A DNA stretch of 64,000 nucleotides from Mesorhizobium sp. (GTDB lineage: Bacteria; Pseudomonadota; Alphaproteobacteria; Rhizobiales; Rhizobiaceae). Below are positions 8,269-16,467 of the stretch, piece by piece. A program made the translations under genes and the position numbers. The stretch is from positions 1,984,001-2,048,000 of the forward strand of contig NZ_JAMLIG010000001.1 in NCBI RefSeq assembly GCF_023954305.1, read 5' to 3'. Below the pieces are notes generated by a model. The model saw only the letters and a program-made list of their open reading frames with translations, was not told the origin of the DNA and did no database searches. Each line of letters opens with the position of its first letter. The first letter of the stretch is position 1.

Positions 8269-9534
8269 ATGCAGGAAATGAAACTCGCAGACTTCAAGAA
8301 CAAGAAGCCGCCGGAGTTGATCGCTTACGCCGAGTCGCTCGAGGTCGAGAACGCCAGCGTCATGCGCAAGCAGGAGCTGATGTTCGCGATCCTGAAGAAG
8401 CTCGCGGCGCAGGATGTCGAGATCATCGGCGACGGCGTCGTCGAAGTGCTGCAGGACGGGTTCGGCTTTCTCCGCTCGGCCAATGCCAACTATCTGCCCG
8501 GGCCGGACGATATCTACATCTCGCCCTCGCAGATCCGCCGCTTCTCGCTGAAGACCGGCGACACGGTCGAGGGGCCGATCCGGAGTCCGAAGGAAGGCGA
8601 GCGCTATTTCGCGCTGCTCAAGGTCAACACGATCAATTTCGACGATCCGGAAAAGATCCGGCACAAGATCCATTTCGACAATCTGACACCGCTCTATCCG
8701 ACGTCGCGGCTGAAGATGGAACTGGAGGCACCCACGTCCAAGGATATCTCGGCGCGGGTGATCGACCTCGTTGCACCGCTGGGCAAGGGACAGCGTGCGC
8801 TGATCGTCGCGCAACCGCGAACCGGCAAGACGGTGCTTCTGCAGAACATCGCGCACTCGATCACGGCGAACCATCCGGAATGCTATCTGATCGTTCTGCT
8901 GATCGACGAGCGGCCGGAGGAAGTGACCGACATGCAGCGCTCGGTGAAGGGCGAGGTTGTCTCCTCGACCTTCGACGAACCGGCGGTACGCCACGTACAA
9001 GTAGCTGAAATGGTTATCGAAAAGGCAAAGCGCCTGGTCGAGCACGGACGAGATGTCGTGATTCTGCTCGACTCGATCACGCGTCTCGGACGCGCCTACA
9101 ATACGGTGGTGCCGTCCTCGGGCAAGGTGCTGACCGGCGGCGTCGACGCCAACGCGCTGCAGCGGCCGAAGCGCTTTTTCGGCGCCGCGCGCAACATCGA
9201 GGAGGGCGGGTCGCTGACGATCATCGCAACGGCCCTGATCGATACCGGCAGCCGAATGGATGAGGTCATCTTCGAGGAATTCAAGGGAACCGGCAATTCC
9301 GAGATCGTGCTCGACCGCAAGGTGGCCGACAAGCGCATCTACCCGGCGATGGACATTCTCAAGTCCGGCACGCGCAAGGAGGATCTGCTCGTTCCGCGCG
9401 CCGACCTGCAGAAGATCTTCGTGCTGCGCCGTATCCTGGCGCCGATGGGCACGACCGACGCGATCGAGTTCCTCATCGACAAGCTGAAGCAGACGAAAAC
9501 GAACGCCGACTTCTTCGATTCGATGAACACCTGA
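8269..9534 (+). CDS. rho: Transcription termination factor Rho
   Basis: 421 aa. Hexameric RNA-dependent ATPase that pulls RNA from RNA polymerase. The N-terminal helical domain is followed by an RNA-binding cold-shock-like fold with GFGFLRS (about residues 64-70). Walker A is AQPRTGKT (181-188) and Walker B is VVILLDSITR (about 262-271); the Q-loop and R-loop regions TGGVDANALQRPKRFFGAARN follow. No long insertion is present, and the length is that of a standard alphaproteobacterial Rho. The ATG at 8269 was kept because rhizobial Rho proteins begin with a similar short MxEMKL sequence; the ATG at 8278 has its only SD-like bases too close. Confidence 0.97.
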   Translation: MQEMKLADFKNKKPPELIAYAESLEVENASVMRKQELMFAILKKLAAQDVEIIGDGVVEVLQDGFGFLRSANANYLPGPDDIYISPSQIRRFSLKTGDTVEGPIRSPKEGERYFALLKVNTINFDDPEKIRHKIHFDNLTPLYPTSRLKMELEAPTSKDISARVIDLVAPLGKGQRALIVAQPRTGKTVLLQNIAHSITANHPECYLIVLLIDERPEEVTDMQRSVKGEVVSSTFDEPAVRHVQVAEMVIEKAKRLVEHGRDVVILLDSITRLGRAYNTVVPSSGKVLTGGVDANALQRPKRFFGAARNIEEGGSLTIIATALIDTGSRMDEVIFEEFKGTGNSEIVLDRKVADKRIYPAMDILKSGTRKEDLLVPRADLQKIFVLRRILAPMGTTDAIEFLIDKLKQTKTNADFFDSMNT

Positions 9535-9633
9535 TATCGATTCGGGTCCGGAACATCCGGTGTCCCGCTCGGTGGTTTTGGATCGAGGGCGTATGCCGGC
9601 GCTGCCATGCGCCTGAGCAGTCTGGAATGTCCG

Positions 9634-10938
9634 ATGAGATCGACGGATACGATCTTCGCCCTGTCGACGGGGCATCTGCCGTCGGGCATCGCCATCGTGC
9701 GCATGTCCGGTCCCGGCGTTCGGCGCGCGCTTGAGGAGGTTTCCGGCTCGGTTCCACCCCCAAGAGTGGCCAAATATGGAAGCCTGAGCTTCGAAGGCGA
9801 TCTGCTCGACCGCGGGCTGGCGCTGTTCTTCCCGGGACCCGGTTCGGCCACAGGCGAGGATTGCGGCGAGTTCCATGTTCATGGAAGCGCTGCGGTCGTC
9901 AAAGGCCTCACCGCGGCACTCACCAGCCTGGAAGGTTTCCGCCTGGCGGAACCTGGAGAGTTCTCCCGCAGGGCCTTCCTCAACGGACGGATGGATCTGA
10001 CGGCGGTCGAGTCCCTGTCTGATCTCATCGCCGCCGAAACGGATCAGCAGAGAAGACTGGCGCTTTCGGGCGTGTCCGGCAAGCTGCGCGATATCTGCCT
10101 AGGGTGGCGTTACGAACTGCAGGAGCTGCGTGCCAGAGTCGAGGCCGAGCTCGACTTCTCGGATCAGGACGACATCGCTCCCGACCTGAACGACGCGGTT
10201 GCTGAGAAGGCGAAATCCCTGGCCGACAGAATCCAAGAGATAGCGGCGCGGTTGCGGCAGGCTGAACTCGTCCGGGAGGGCTTCAGGGTGGCCATCGTCG
10301 GCGCGCCCAATGCAGGAAAATCCAGCCTGCTCAATGCGTTAGCGTTGCGGGACGTCGCTATCGTGAGCGACGAGCCGGGAACCACCCGCGATCTGGTCGA
10401 GGTCGCGCTCGACATTGACGGATACAAGGTCGTTGTCACCGACACGGCGGGAATTCGTGAAGCCGTCGGCACTGCCGAAACGATTGGCATCGAAAGGGCC
10501 CGCAGAGCGGCGGACGAGGCGGATATCGTTATCCTCCTGGAAGATATGTCGAAACCGATACCTGTTACAGTTAACGTTCAACGTGAAGCAATCAGGGTCG
10601 GAGCGAAAGTCGACCTCTCGGATGTCGGCGCCGACAATTATGATCTTGTCGTGTCGTCATCGACGGGATTCGGAATCACGCGGCTTTTGGGTCTGATACG
10701 CGAGCGATTGCAGACGCACAGGGCTGCCGGTGAGGGTCTCTTGTCGGTGAGAGAGCGACACGTTGGGCATTTATCGAGAGCGCGTGATGCCCTGCTGCGC
10801 GTTGGTGGGGCGGTCGAGTTGGAAATCGTTGCCGAAGAACTGCGCGTGGCCGCGGTCGAGATCGGACGCGTCGTCGGGGTTGGCGATACCGAGGAGTTGC
10901 TCGGCGAGATCTTTTCGCGTTTCTGTATCGGCAAGTGA
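9634..10938 (+). CDS. mnmE: tRNA modification GTPase MnmE (TrmE)
   Basis: 434 aa. With MnmG it makes the 5-carboxymethylaminomethyl group on wobble uridine 34 of certain tRNAs. N-terminal tetrahydrofolate-binding domain, helical domain, inserted G domain and the C-terminal CxGK (Cys431). G1 is GAPNAGKS (223-230), the switch-I region has DEPGTTRD and G3 is DTAG (270-273). The G4 position reads AKVD (324-327) instead of the usual NKxD. The start at MRSTDTIFAL was preferred over an ATG 27 nt upstream because the family begins just before the DTI(F/Y)A motif. The stop codon TGA is also the first three bases of a parS site. Confidence 0.95.
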   Translation: MRSTDTIFALSTGHLPSGIAIVRMSGPGVRRALEEVSGSVPPPRVAKYGSLSFEGDLLDRGLALFFPGPGSATGEDCGEFHVHGSAAVVKGLTAALTSLEGFRLAEPGEFSRRAFLNGRMDLTAVESLSDLIAAETDQQRRLALSGVSGKLRDICLGWRYELQELRARVEAELDFSDQDDIAPDLNDAVAEKAKSLADRIQEIAARLRQAELVREGFRVAIVGAPNAGKSSLLNALALRDVAIVSDEPGTTRDLVEVALDIDGYKVVVTDTAGIREAVGTAETIGIERARRAADEADIVILLEDMSKPIPVTVNVQREAIRVGAKVDLSDVGADNYDLVVSSSTGFGITRLLGLIRERLQTHRAAGEGLLSVRERHVGHLSRARDALLRVGGAVELEIVAEELRVAAVEIGRVVGVGDTEELLGEIFSRFCIGK

Positions 10939-10951
10939 TTCACGTGAAACA
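10936..10951. other. parS: parS site 1 (ParB-binding centromere-like site)
   Basis: TGATTCACGTGAAACA, one mismatch (third base) from the conserved 16-bp parS TGTTTCACGTGAAACA. It begins at the mnmE stop codon. ParB loads here as a CTP-dependent clamp in chromosome segregation. Confidence 0.85.
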
Positions 10952-10984
10952 TCGCGCTCCGTCGCCTGCCAATCGTTTCGGATG

Positions 10985-11000
10985 TGTTTCACGTGAAACA
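10985..11000. other. parS: parS site 2, perfect palindrome
   Basis: TGTTTCACGTGAAACA, an exact match to the parS consensus and a perfect palindrome, in the 124-bp mnmE-mnmG gap, 49 bp from site 1 start to start. Likely the strongest ParB site of the three. Confidence 0.93.
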
Positions 11001-11062
11001 ACCGCGCCGCGCTTGACAAGACAGGGTACTCGGCACAGATGCACGCGTCAAAGGACTGGTCG

Positions 11063-12928
11063 ATGAAAGCCTACGACGTCATTGTGATTGGCGGTGGTCA
11101 TGCCGGCGTGGAAGCGGCTGCAGCCTCGGCGCGCACCGGCGCGCGCACCGCGCTCGTTACCATCGACGCGAGCAAGATCGGCGTCATGTCCTGCAATCCG
11201 GCTATCGGCGGTCTGGGGAAGGGACATCTCGTCCGCGAGATCGACGCACTGGACGGACTCATGGCCAGAGCGGCAGATTTGGCGGGAATCCAGTTTCGGC
11301 TGCTGAACCGACGCAAAGGACCGGCCGTTCGCGGTCCGCGGACCCAGGCCGACCGCAAGCTCTACCGCCAAGCGGTTCAGGGACTCGTCGCGGCGCAGGA
11401 AAACCTCGACGTGGTCGAGGGAGAGGTCGTCGACCTGGCATTGTCAGGCGACGCGGTGCGATCTGTAACACTGGCGAACGGCACCGTCGTCTCGTGTGGT
11501 GCGCTGGTGCTCACGACCGGCACTTTCCTGCGCGGACTGATCCACATCGGAGAGCGGCGCTTCGCCGCCGGGCGAATGAACGAACAGGCCGCGGAAAGGC
11601 TGTCCGGCTCGCTTCTCCAGGCCGGCTTTCACCTGGGCCGCCTGAAGACCGGCACTCCGCCTCGCCTCGACGGGCGTACGATCGACTGGAACATTCTGGA
11701 ACGCCAGGCCGCGGACGAGGATCCGAAGCCGTTCTCGATGATGACGGACAGGATCACGACCCCGCAGATCGAGTGCGGCATCACCCGCACCACGTCCGAG
11801 AGTCACATCATCATCCGGGAGAATCTCCATCGCTCGGCGATGTATTCGGGCTCGATCGAGGGCGTCGGGCCTCGCTACTGCCCGTCGATCGAAGACAAAA
11901 TCGTCAAGTTCGGCGACCGCGACGGGCATCAGATCTTCCTCGAACCCGAGGGCCTGGACGACGACACCGTTTATCCTAACGGGATATCGACATCGCTCCC
12001 GGAGGATGTGCAGCATCTTCTGGTGAGGAGCATTCCTGGCCTCGAAGGCGCGACGATCACGCAGCCGGGCTATGCGATCGAATATGACCATGTCGATCCG
12101 AGGGAGCTGGACCCGACATTCGAGACGCACAGGATCCGCGGACTGTTTTTGGCGGGGCAGATCAACGGGACAACGGGGTATGAAGAGGCGGCGGCGCAGG
12201 GGGTTCTGGCGGGAATCAATGCCGCGCGCCGGGCCGGGGGTATGGAACCGGTCCAACTCAGCCGAACCGAGGCGTATATTGGTGTGATGGCAGACGATCT
12301 GACCAGCCGCGGCGTTTCGGAACCGTACCGTATGTTCACATCACGGGCGGAGTTCCGCCTGTCGCTTCGTGCCGACAATGCCGACGAGCGGTTGACGCCA
12401 AAGGCGATTAGCTGGGGGATCGCGTCGAAGGAACGCACCGACCGCTTCCGGGACTATGAAGCGCGGCTGAGCCGGACCAGAAAGCTCCTGCAGGAAAGGG
12501 TGATGACCCCCAATGAGGCACGGCGCAACGGTATCGCCCTGAACCTCGATGGTCAGCGGCGCAGCGCCTATGAGATGCTGTCCGTAGACGGTGTGGATTT
12601 CGGACGACTCGCAGCAATTTGGTCCGAGCTGAATTATGTGGACCGCGTCACCGCCGAAGCGATCGAGACAGAGGCGAAATATTCCGTCTACCTCGAACGT
12701 CAACGAGTCGAATCCGAAACGATTCGGTTCGAAGAGGGGCGGCCCATCCCGATGGAGATGGATTTCTCCGATATTCCCGGTCTCTCGAATGAATTGAAGC
12801 AGAAGCTGGAGGGGCGGCGCCCGCGCAGCATTGCGGAGGCTCAACGAATCGAAGGCATGACGCCCGCGGCGATGGCCATTCTCATTGCCCGGCTGCGGGC
12901 ACCGGCGGCGCTACGCGTGGCAGGATGA
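11063..12928 (+). CDS. mnmG: tRNA uridine-5-carboxymethylaminomethyl modification enzyme MnmG (GidA)
   Basis: 621 aa. FAD- and NADH-binding partner of MnmE in wobble-uridine modification. FAD motif GGGHAG at residues 10-15, the conserved SCNPAIGGLGKGHLVREIDALDG block, the GTPPR segment, and the C-terminal helical domain used for MnmE/tRNA contact. The start was set at MKAYDVIVIG because AAGGA lies about 8 nt upstream; an in-frame ATG at 11039 has no convincing ribosome site and would add eight residues. Overlaps rsmG by 4 nt (ATGA). Confidence 0.96.
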   Translation: MKAYDVIVIGGGHAGVEAAAASARTGARTALVTIDASKIGVMSCNPAIGGLGKGHLVREIDALDGLMARAADLAGIQFRLLNRRKGPAVRGPRTQADRKLYRQAVQGLVAAQENLDVVEGEVVDLALSGDAVRSVTLANGTVVSCGALVLTTGTFLRGLIHIGERRFAAGRMNEQAAERLSGSLLQAGFHLGRLKTGTPPRLDGRTIDWNILERQAADEDPKPFSMMTDRITTPQIECGITRTTSESHIIIRENLHRSAMYSGSIEGVGPRYCPSIEDKIVKFGDRDGHQIFLEPEGLDDDTVYPNGISTSLPEDVQHLLVRSIPGLEGATITQPGYAIEYDHVDPRELDPTFETHRIRGLFLAGQINGTTGYEEAAAQGVLAGINAARRAGGMEPVQLSRTEAYIGVMADDLTSRGVSEPYRMFTSRAEFRLSLRADNADERLTPKAISWGIASKERTDRFRDYEARLSRTRKLLQERVMTPNEARRNGIALNLDGQRRSAYEMLSVDGVDFGRLAAIWSELNYVDRVTAEAIETEAKYSVYLERQRVESETIRFEEGRPIPMEMDFSDIPGLSNELKQKLEGRRPRSIAEAQRIEGMTPAAMAILIARLRAPAALRVAG

Positions 12929-13581
12929 GCGAGAGCGCATATCGCGAGTTGTGCGAGGTCGCCGGTCCCGTTTCACGTGAAACATTTGGTGACCTGCTGG
13001 CGTTCGAGACCGAATTCCGCCGCTGGTCAGCGAAGATCAACCTGGCGTCCCCGTCAACCTTGCCCGATCTCTGGACCAGACACATCCTCGACAGTGCGCA
13101 GGTGCCGGGGATTGCGCCGAAGGCCATCAGATGGCTGGATCTTGGTTCGGGGGGAGGGTTTCCGGGAGCGATCATCGCCATCATGATGAAGGAAAGATCG
13201 GGTGCTGCGGTCGCTCTTGTTGAGAGCAATCGGAAGAAGGCGGCATTCCTGCAGTCAATTCTTGGCCGGCTCGGGGCACCAGCCACGGTCCTCCCGGTCA
13301 GGATCGAGGATGCGGTCGGCCGAGTCGCTCAGCCTGAGATCGTGACGGCGAGGGCGCTTGCGCCGCTGAGCCAGCTGATTGGCCTAGCTTCGCCCTGGCT
13401 CCGGGACGGCGCCAAGGCGATTTTCCACAAAGGGCGGGACTACCGGACCGAGATTGCGAATTGCGCTGCCGATTGGCGCTTCGATCTGATAGAACATCGC
13501 AGCGCCGTCGACGCCGAAGGAGTCATTCTCGAAATCTCCAACGTCGAGGCGATTGCGCGGTCGCAAGGCCGCACAGACTGA
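12925..13581 (+). CDS. rsmG: 16S rRNA (guanine-N7)-methyltransferase RsmG (GidB)
   Basis: 218 aa. It methylates N7 of G527 (E. coli numbering) in 16S rRNA with SAM. The SAM-binding motif LDLGSGGGFPG lies at residues 71-81. Residues 15-20 read PVSRET because a parS site is embedded in the coding sequence at this point. Start overlaps the mnmG stop; parA begins 17 nt downstream. Confidence 0.95.
   Translation: MSESAYRELCEVAGPVSRETFGDLLAFETEFRRWSAKINLASPSTLPDLWTRHILDSAQVPGIAPKAIRWLDLGSGGGFPGAIIAIMMKERSGAAVALVESNRKKAAFLQSILGRLGAPATVLPVRIEDAVGRVAQPEIVTARALAPLSQLIGLASPWLRDGAKAIFHKGRDYRTEIANCAADWRFDLIEHRSAVDAEGVILEISNVEAIARSQGRTD
12969..12984. other. parS: parS site 3, embedded in rsmG
   Basis: CGTTTCACGTGAAACA, one mismatch (first base) from consensus, lying in the rsmG coding sequence and read as VSRET. 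About 2.0 kb from site 2. Confidence 0.85.
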
Positions 13582-13598
13582 ACGAAGCGGCCGGCACC

Positions 13599-14384
13599 AT
13601 GCGCATCATCACAGTGGCAAACCAGAAGGGGGGCGTGGGAAAAACCACCACGGCCATCAATCTCGCGACCGCGCTTGCCGCCATCGGCGAACGCGTTCTC
13701 CTGGTCGATCTCGATCCCCAGGGCAATGCCAGCACCGGTCTCGGTATCGACCGTCGCGATCGCAATGTTTCGTCCTACGATGTTCTCACAGGCGATAAGA
13801 CCATCGACGAAGCGGCGATGGCGACCGCCGTGCCTGGCCTCTCGATCATCCCGTCCACACTCGACCTCCTCGGCATCGAGATGGAAATCGCCGCCGCACC
13901 CGATCGCGTGCTGAAACTGCGCAACGCCCTGCGCAAGCACGCGGCCGAAAGCGCGCGCTTTACCTATGTGCTGATCGACTGCCCGCCGTCGCTCAACCTG
14001 CTGACGCTGAACTCCATGGCGGCGGCGGATTCGGTGCTGGTTCCGTTGCAGTGCGAATTCTTCGCCCTCGAGGGGCTGAGTCAGCTTCTCGCCACGGTCG
14101 ACCAGGTGCGCGGTTCCATCAATCCGGCGCTCACGATCCAAGGCATCGTCCTGACCATGTACGATGGGCGAAACAACCTTGCGAATCAAGTGGTTGCAGA
14201 TGTTCGGGCACATATGGGCGACAAGGTTTACGAGACGGTGATACCGCGCAATGTGCGGGTTTCGGAGGCGCCGTCCTACGGCAAGCCGGCAATTCTCTAC
14301 GATCTCAAATGCTCGGGCAGTCAGGCCTACCTTCAGCTGGCATCCGAGGTGATCCGCCGCGAGCGGCGACTCAGAGCAGCCTGA
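13599..14384 (+). CDS. parA: Chromosome-partitioning ATPase ParA
   Basis: 261 aa. Binds DNA non-specifically as an ATP dimer and moves ParB-parS complexes away from each other. Deviant Walker A KGGVGKTT at residues 10-17, Walker A' LLVDLDPQGNAS, Walker B VLIDCPPSL. The short form with no N-terminal HTH is the chromosomal (Soj-type) class. Frame open upstream through rsmG, but the extension is Arg-rich shadow, so the start was set at MRIITVANQ. Confidence 0.96.
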   Translation: MRIITVANQKGGVGKTTTAINLATALAAIGERVLLVDLDPQGNASTGLGIDRRDRNVSSYDVLTGDKTIDEAAMATAVPGLSIIPSTLDLLGIEMEIAAAPDRVLKLRNALRKHAAESARFTYVLIDCPPSLNLLTLNSMAAADSVLVPLQCEFFALEGLSQLLATVDQVRGSINPALTIQGIVLTMYDGRNNLANQVVADVRAHMGDKVYETVIPRNVRVSEAPSYGKPAILYDLKCSGSQAYLQLASEVIRRERRLRAA

Positions 14385-14399
14385 CGATTCGCAGCCGAA

Positions 14400-15296
14400 A
14401 TGTCTGATAAGTGGACGACGTCGATGAGTGAAGACACTTCCAGGAACCGTCTCGGCCGCGGGCTTGCGGCGCTGATCGGCGACATCGATCGGCCAGCACC
14501 CGCGCAGACGACCACGCCGACGCCAGACCGAACCGTTCCGGTCGAATTCATCTCGCCCAATCCGCGCAACCCGCGGCGGACGTTTGCCGACGCCGAGCTG
14601 GAGGATCTGGCGAACTCGCTGAAGCAGCACGGGATCGTGCAGCCGGTGGTCGTAAGACCGTCGAAATCGGCTCCCGGCCGCTACGAGATTATCGCCGGAG
14701 AACGGCGCTGGCGCGCGGCGCAGCGCGCCGGGCTGCCGAGCATTCCCATCATCGTGCGCGATGTCGACGACCGCATGGCCCTGGAGCTCGCCATCGTCGA
14801 GAACGTGCAGCGCGCCGATCTCAATCCGGTCGAGGAAGCACTCGGCTACCAGCAACTGGTGGACGAGCACGACTACGCCCAAGCCGATCTCGCGCAGATC
14901 ATCGGCAAGAGCCGCAGCCATGTCGCCAATACGCTTCGACTGCTCAAGCTGCCGCAGGACATCCGTGACATGCTCGTCGACGGTTCCCTGTCCGCCGGAC
15001 ACGCACGCACGCTGGTGACGGCAGAGAACCCCACCGCGCTGGCGCAAAAGATCATCAAGGACGGCCTCTCCGTGCGTCAGGCCGAGGCTCTGGCGCAGAA
15101 AAGCCATGACAAATCACCAGCCGGAAAGCGCGTGGAGGCCGAGAAGGACCCCGATACGCTCGCGCTCGAGCAATTGCTGTCCGATGTCACCGGACTGAAG
15201 GTTTCGGTCAATCACCGCGACAAGGGGGGCGACGTGCGGATAGCCTACAAGACGCTGGAACAGCTGGACGATCTCTGTCGCCGTCTGCAGCGATGA
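14400..15296 (+). CDS. parB: Chromosome-partitioning protein ParB
   Basis: 298 aa. CTP-hydrolysing clamp that loads at parS and spreads; three parS sites lie 1.4-3.5 kb upstream. N-terminal RLGRGLAALIG (ParA-contact type motif), the CTP/arginine box GERRWRA at residues 100-106, a helix-turn-helix around residues 160-185 (QADLAQIIGKSRSHVANTL) and a C-terminal dimerisation region from about 245. The ATG at 14424 (MSEDTSRNRLG) is an equally good start and resembles family N termini more closely; neither has a strong ribosome site. 15 nt downstream of parA. Confidence 0.95.
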   Translation: MSDKWTTSMSEDTSRNRLGRGLAALIGDIDRPAPAQTTTPTPDRTVPVEFISPNPRNPRRTFADAELEDLANSLKQHGIVQPVVVRPSKSAPGRYEIIAGERRWRAAQRAGLPSIPIIVRDVDDRMALELAIVENVQRADLNPVEEALGYQQLVDEHDYAQADLAQIIGKSRSHVANTLRLLKLPQDIRDMLVDGSLSAGHARTLVTAENPTALAQKIIKDGLSVRQAEALAQKSHDKSPAGKRVEAEKDPDTLALEQLLSDVTGLKVSVNHRDKGGDVRIAYKTLEQLDDLCRRLQR

Positions 15297-15320
15297 TCCT
15301 AAGCCTCTGAAATAACTTAT

Positions 15321-16370
15321 CTATCTAACCCGGCGCCGCGAACGGATGCTTTCGACGGCGATGGCAGTCAAGGTTTCTCGAACGATCGCCCCCGAGAGTT
15401 CGGGGCGGTGGCGCGTGGCAAGGATGCTTGCTTGCAGTTTCGCCAGCGCGCGCGCGATCGACGCGCCGTTCCAACTTCCAAGAGCGGTTTCGACCAACTT
15501 GCGGCGCGAGAAGAAGATCGGCGGCCGAGCGCCGGCGACGGCGGCGGACGGGTGGGCGCCGCCAAAATCGACATTGCGGCGCAGGATCTCGAGACCCTGG
15601 AACTGTCGCATCGCCGCTCCGAGGATGGCCTGAGCGTGCGTGCCGCTCTCCTGCGAACGTCGCAATGCCAGTTCGAGATCTGCAAGCGAGCCGGACAGCG
15701 CAGCGTCTATCGCCTGGTCGACGGTCGAGGCGGAGACGTCGCCCGACGAGGCGATAACGTCGTCAATGTCGATGACGGGCTTCTCTCCACAATAGAGGAT
15801 CAGCTTCTCGATCTCGCCGCGGGTTGCCAACCGGTCGCCGCCGAGGCGCCGGCGGAGCGCCTGTCGCGCGTCCGCGGCCATCGTCTTGCCCGCCCGCGCC
15901 AGTTCGGAATCGATGACGCCGTCGAGCGAGCGTTCCTCGTCGACATAACAGGGCAGCGCCATGCCTGCGTCGGCGCGTTCGACCATGTCGCGCAAAGCTG
16001 CGGCCTTCTTCAGATCTCCCGCCTCGATCAGCGTGATCGCGTCGCGCGACGGCTTGTCGAGCAGATCCTTGAGCGCATCGGCAAAGCCCTTGTGTGTGCC
16101 GGCATTGCGGATCCAGATCAGGCGCTCGCCGCCGAACATCGAGACCATGCGCGCCTCATCGATCAGGCGGCCCGGATCCTGTTCCAGGTCGGAGGCGTCG
16201 TAGCGGATGACGGAGAAGGCATCGTCAAGCGGGAGGCCGGTCCTTTTCGCAAAGGCGGCTGCACGTTCCGATACCAGGCCGCGGTCGGGGCCATAGATCA
16301 GCACGACCCGCACCGCCGGATCCGGGCGCGCGATCCAGCCCTCGACCTCATGTGCCTTCTTTTGCGACAT
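15321..16370 (-). CDS. holA: DNA polymerase III delta subunit
   Basis: 349 aa. Wrench subunit of the clamp loader that opens the beta ring. N-terminal RVVLIYGPDRGLVSERA (remnant of the AAA+ fold, no true Walker A), the GERLIWIRNAG strand, and a C-terminal collar domain. Convergent with parB, separated by 24 nt. In the rhizobia I know, lptE and leuS lie just upstream of holA; here an RND efflux cluster does. Confidence 0.92.
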   Translation of the reverse strand: MSQKKAHEVEGWIARPDPAVRVVLIYGPDRGLVSERAAAFAKRTGLPLDDAFSVIRYDASDLEQDPGRLIDEARMVSMFGGERLIWIRNAGTHKGFADALKDLLDKPSRDAITLIEAGDLKKAAALRDMVERADAGMALPCYVDEERSLDGVIDSELARAGKTMAADARQALRRRLGGDRLATRGEIEKLILYCGEKPVIDIDDVIASSGDVSASTVDQAIDAALSGSLADLELALRRSQESGTHAQAILGAAMRQFQGLEILRRNVDFGGAHPSAAVAGARPPIFFSRRKLVETALGSWNGASIARALAKLQASILATRHRPELSGAIVRETLTAIAVESIRSRRRVR

Positions 16371-16431
16371 TCTTCCGGGTTAGCGAGCGGCGTGGAAGGA
16401 CGCAACCGGAAACCGCTGTCGCCTGGCGAAG

Positions 16432-16456
16432 GCCGCCGCGCGAAATGCGCGGCGGC
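16432..16456 (-). terminator. Hairpin downstream of the RND permease gene
   Basis: GCCGCCGCGC and GCGCGGCGGC form a 10-bp GC stem around a 5-nt loop, 12 bp past the permease stop. The following bases on the minus strand (CTTCGCC) have few Ts, so it may act with Rho or as a 3' stabiliser. Confidence 0.45.
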
Positions 16457-16467
16457 TTTGTCTGCTC

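Noticed and set aside
7948..9882. Minus-strand frame of 644 codons opposite rho
   Set aside because: Antisense shadow of a conserved gene.
13440..15107. Minus-strand frame of 555 codons across parA and parB
   Set aside because: Antisense to two clear genes.
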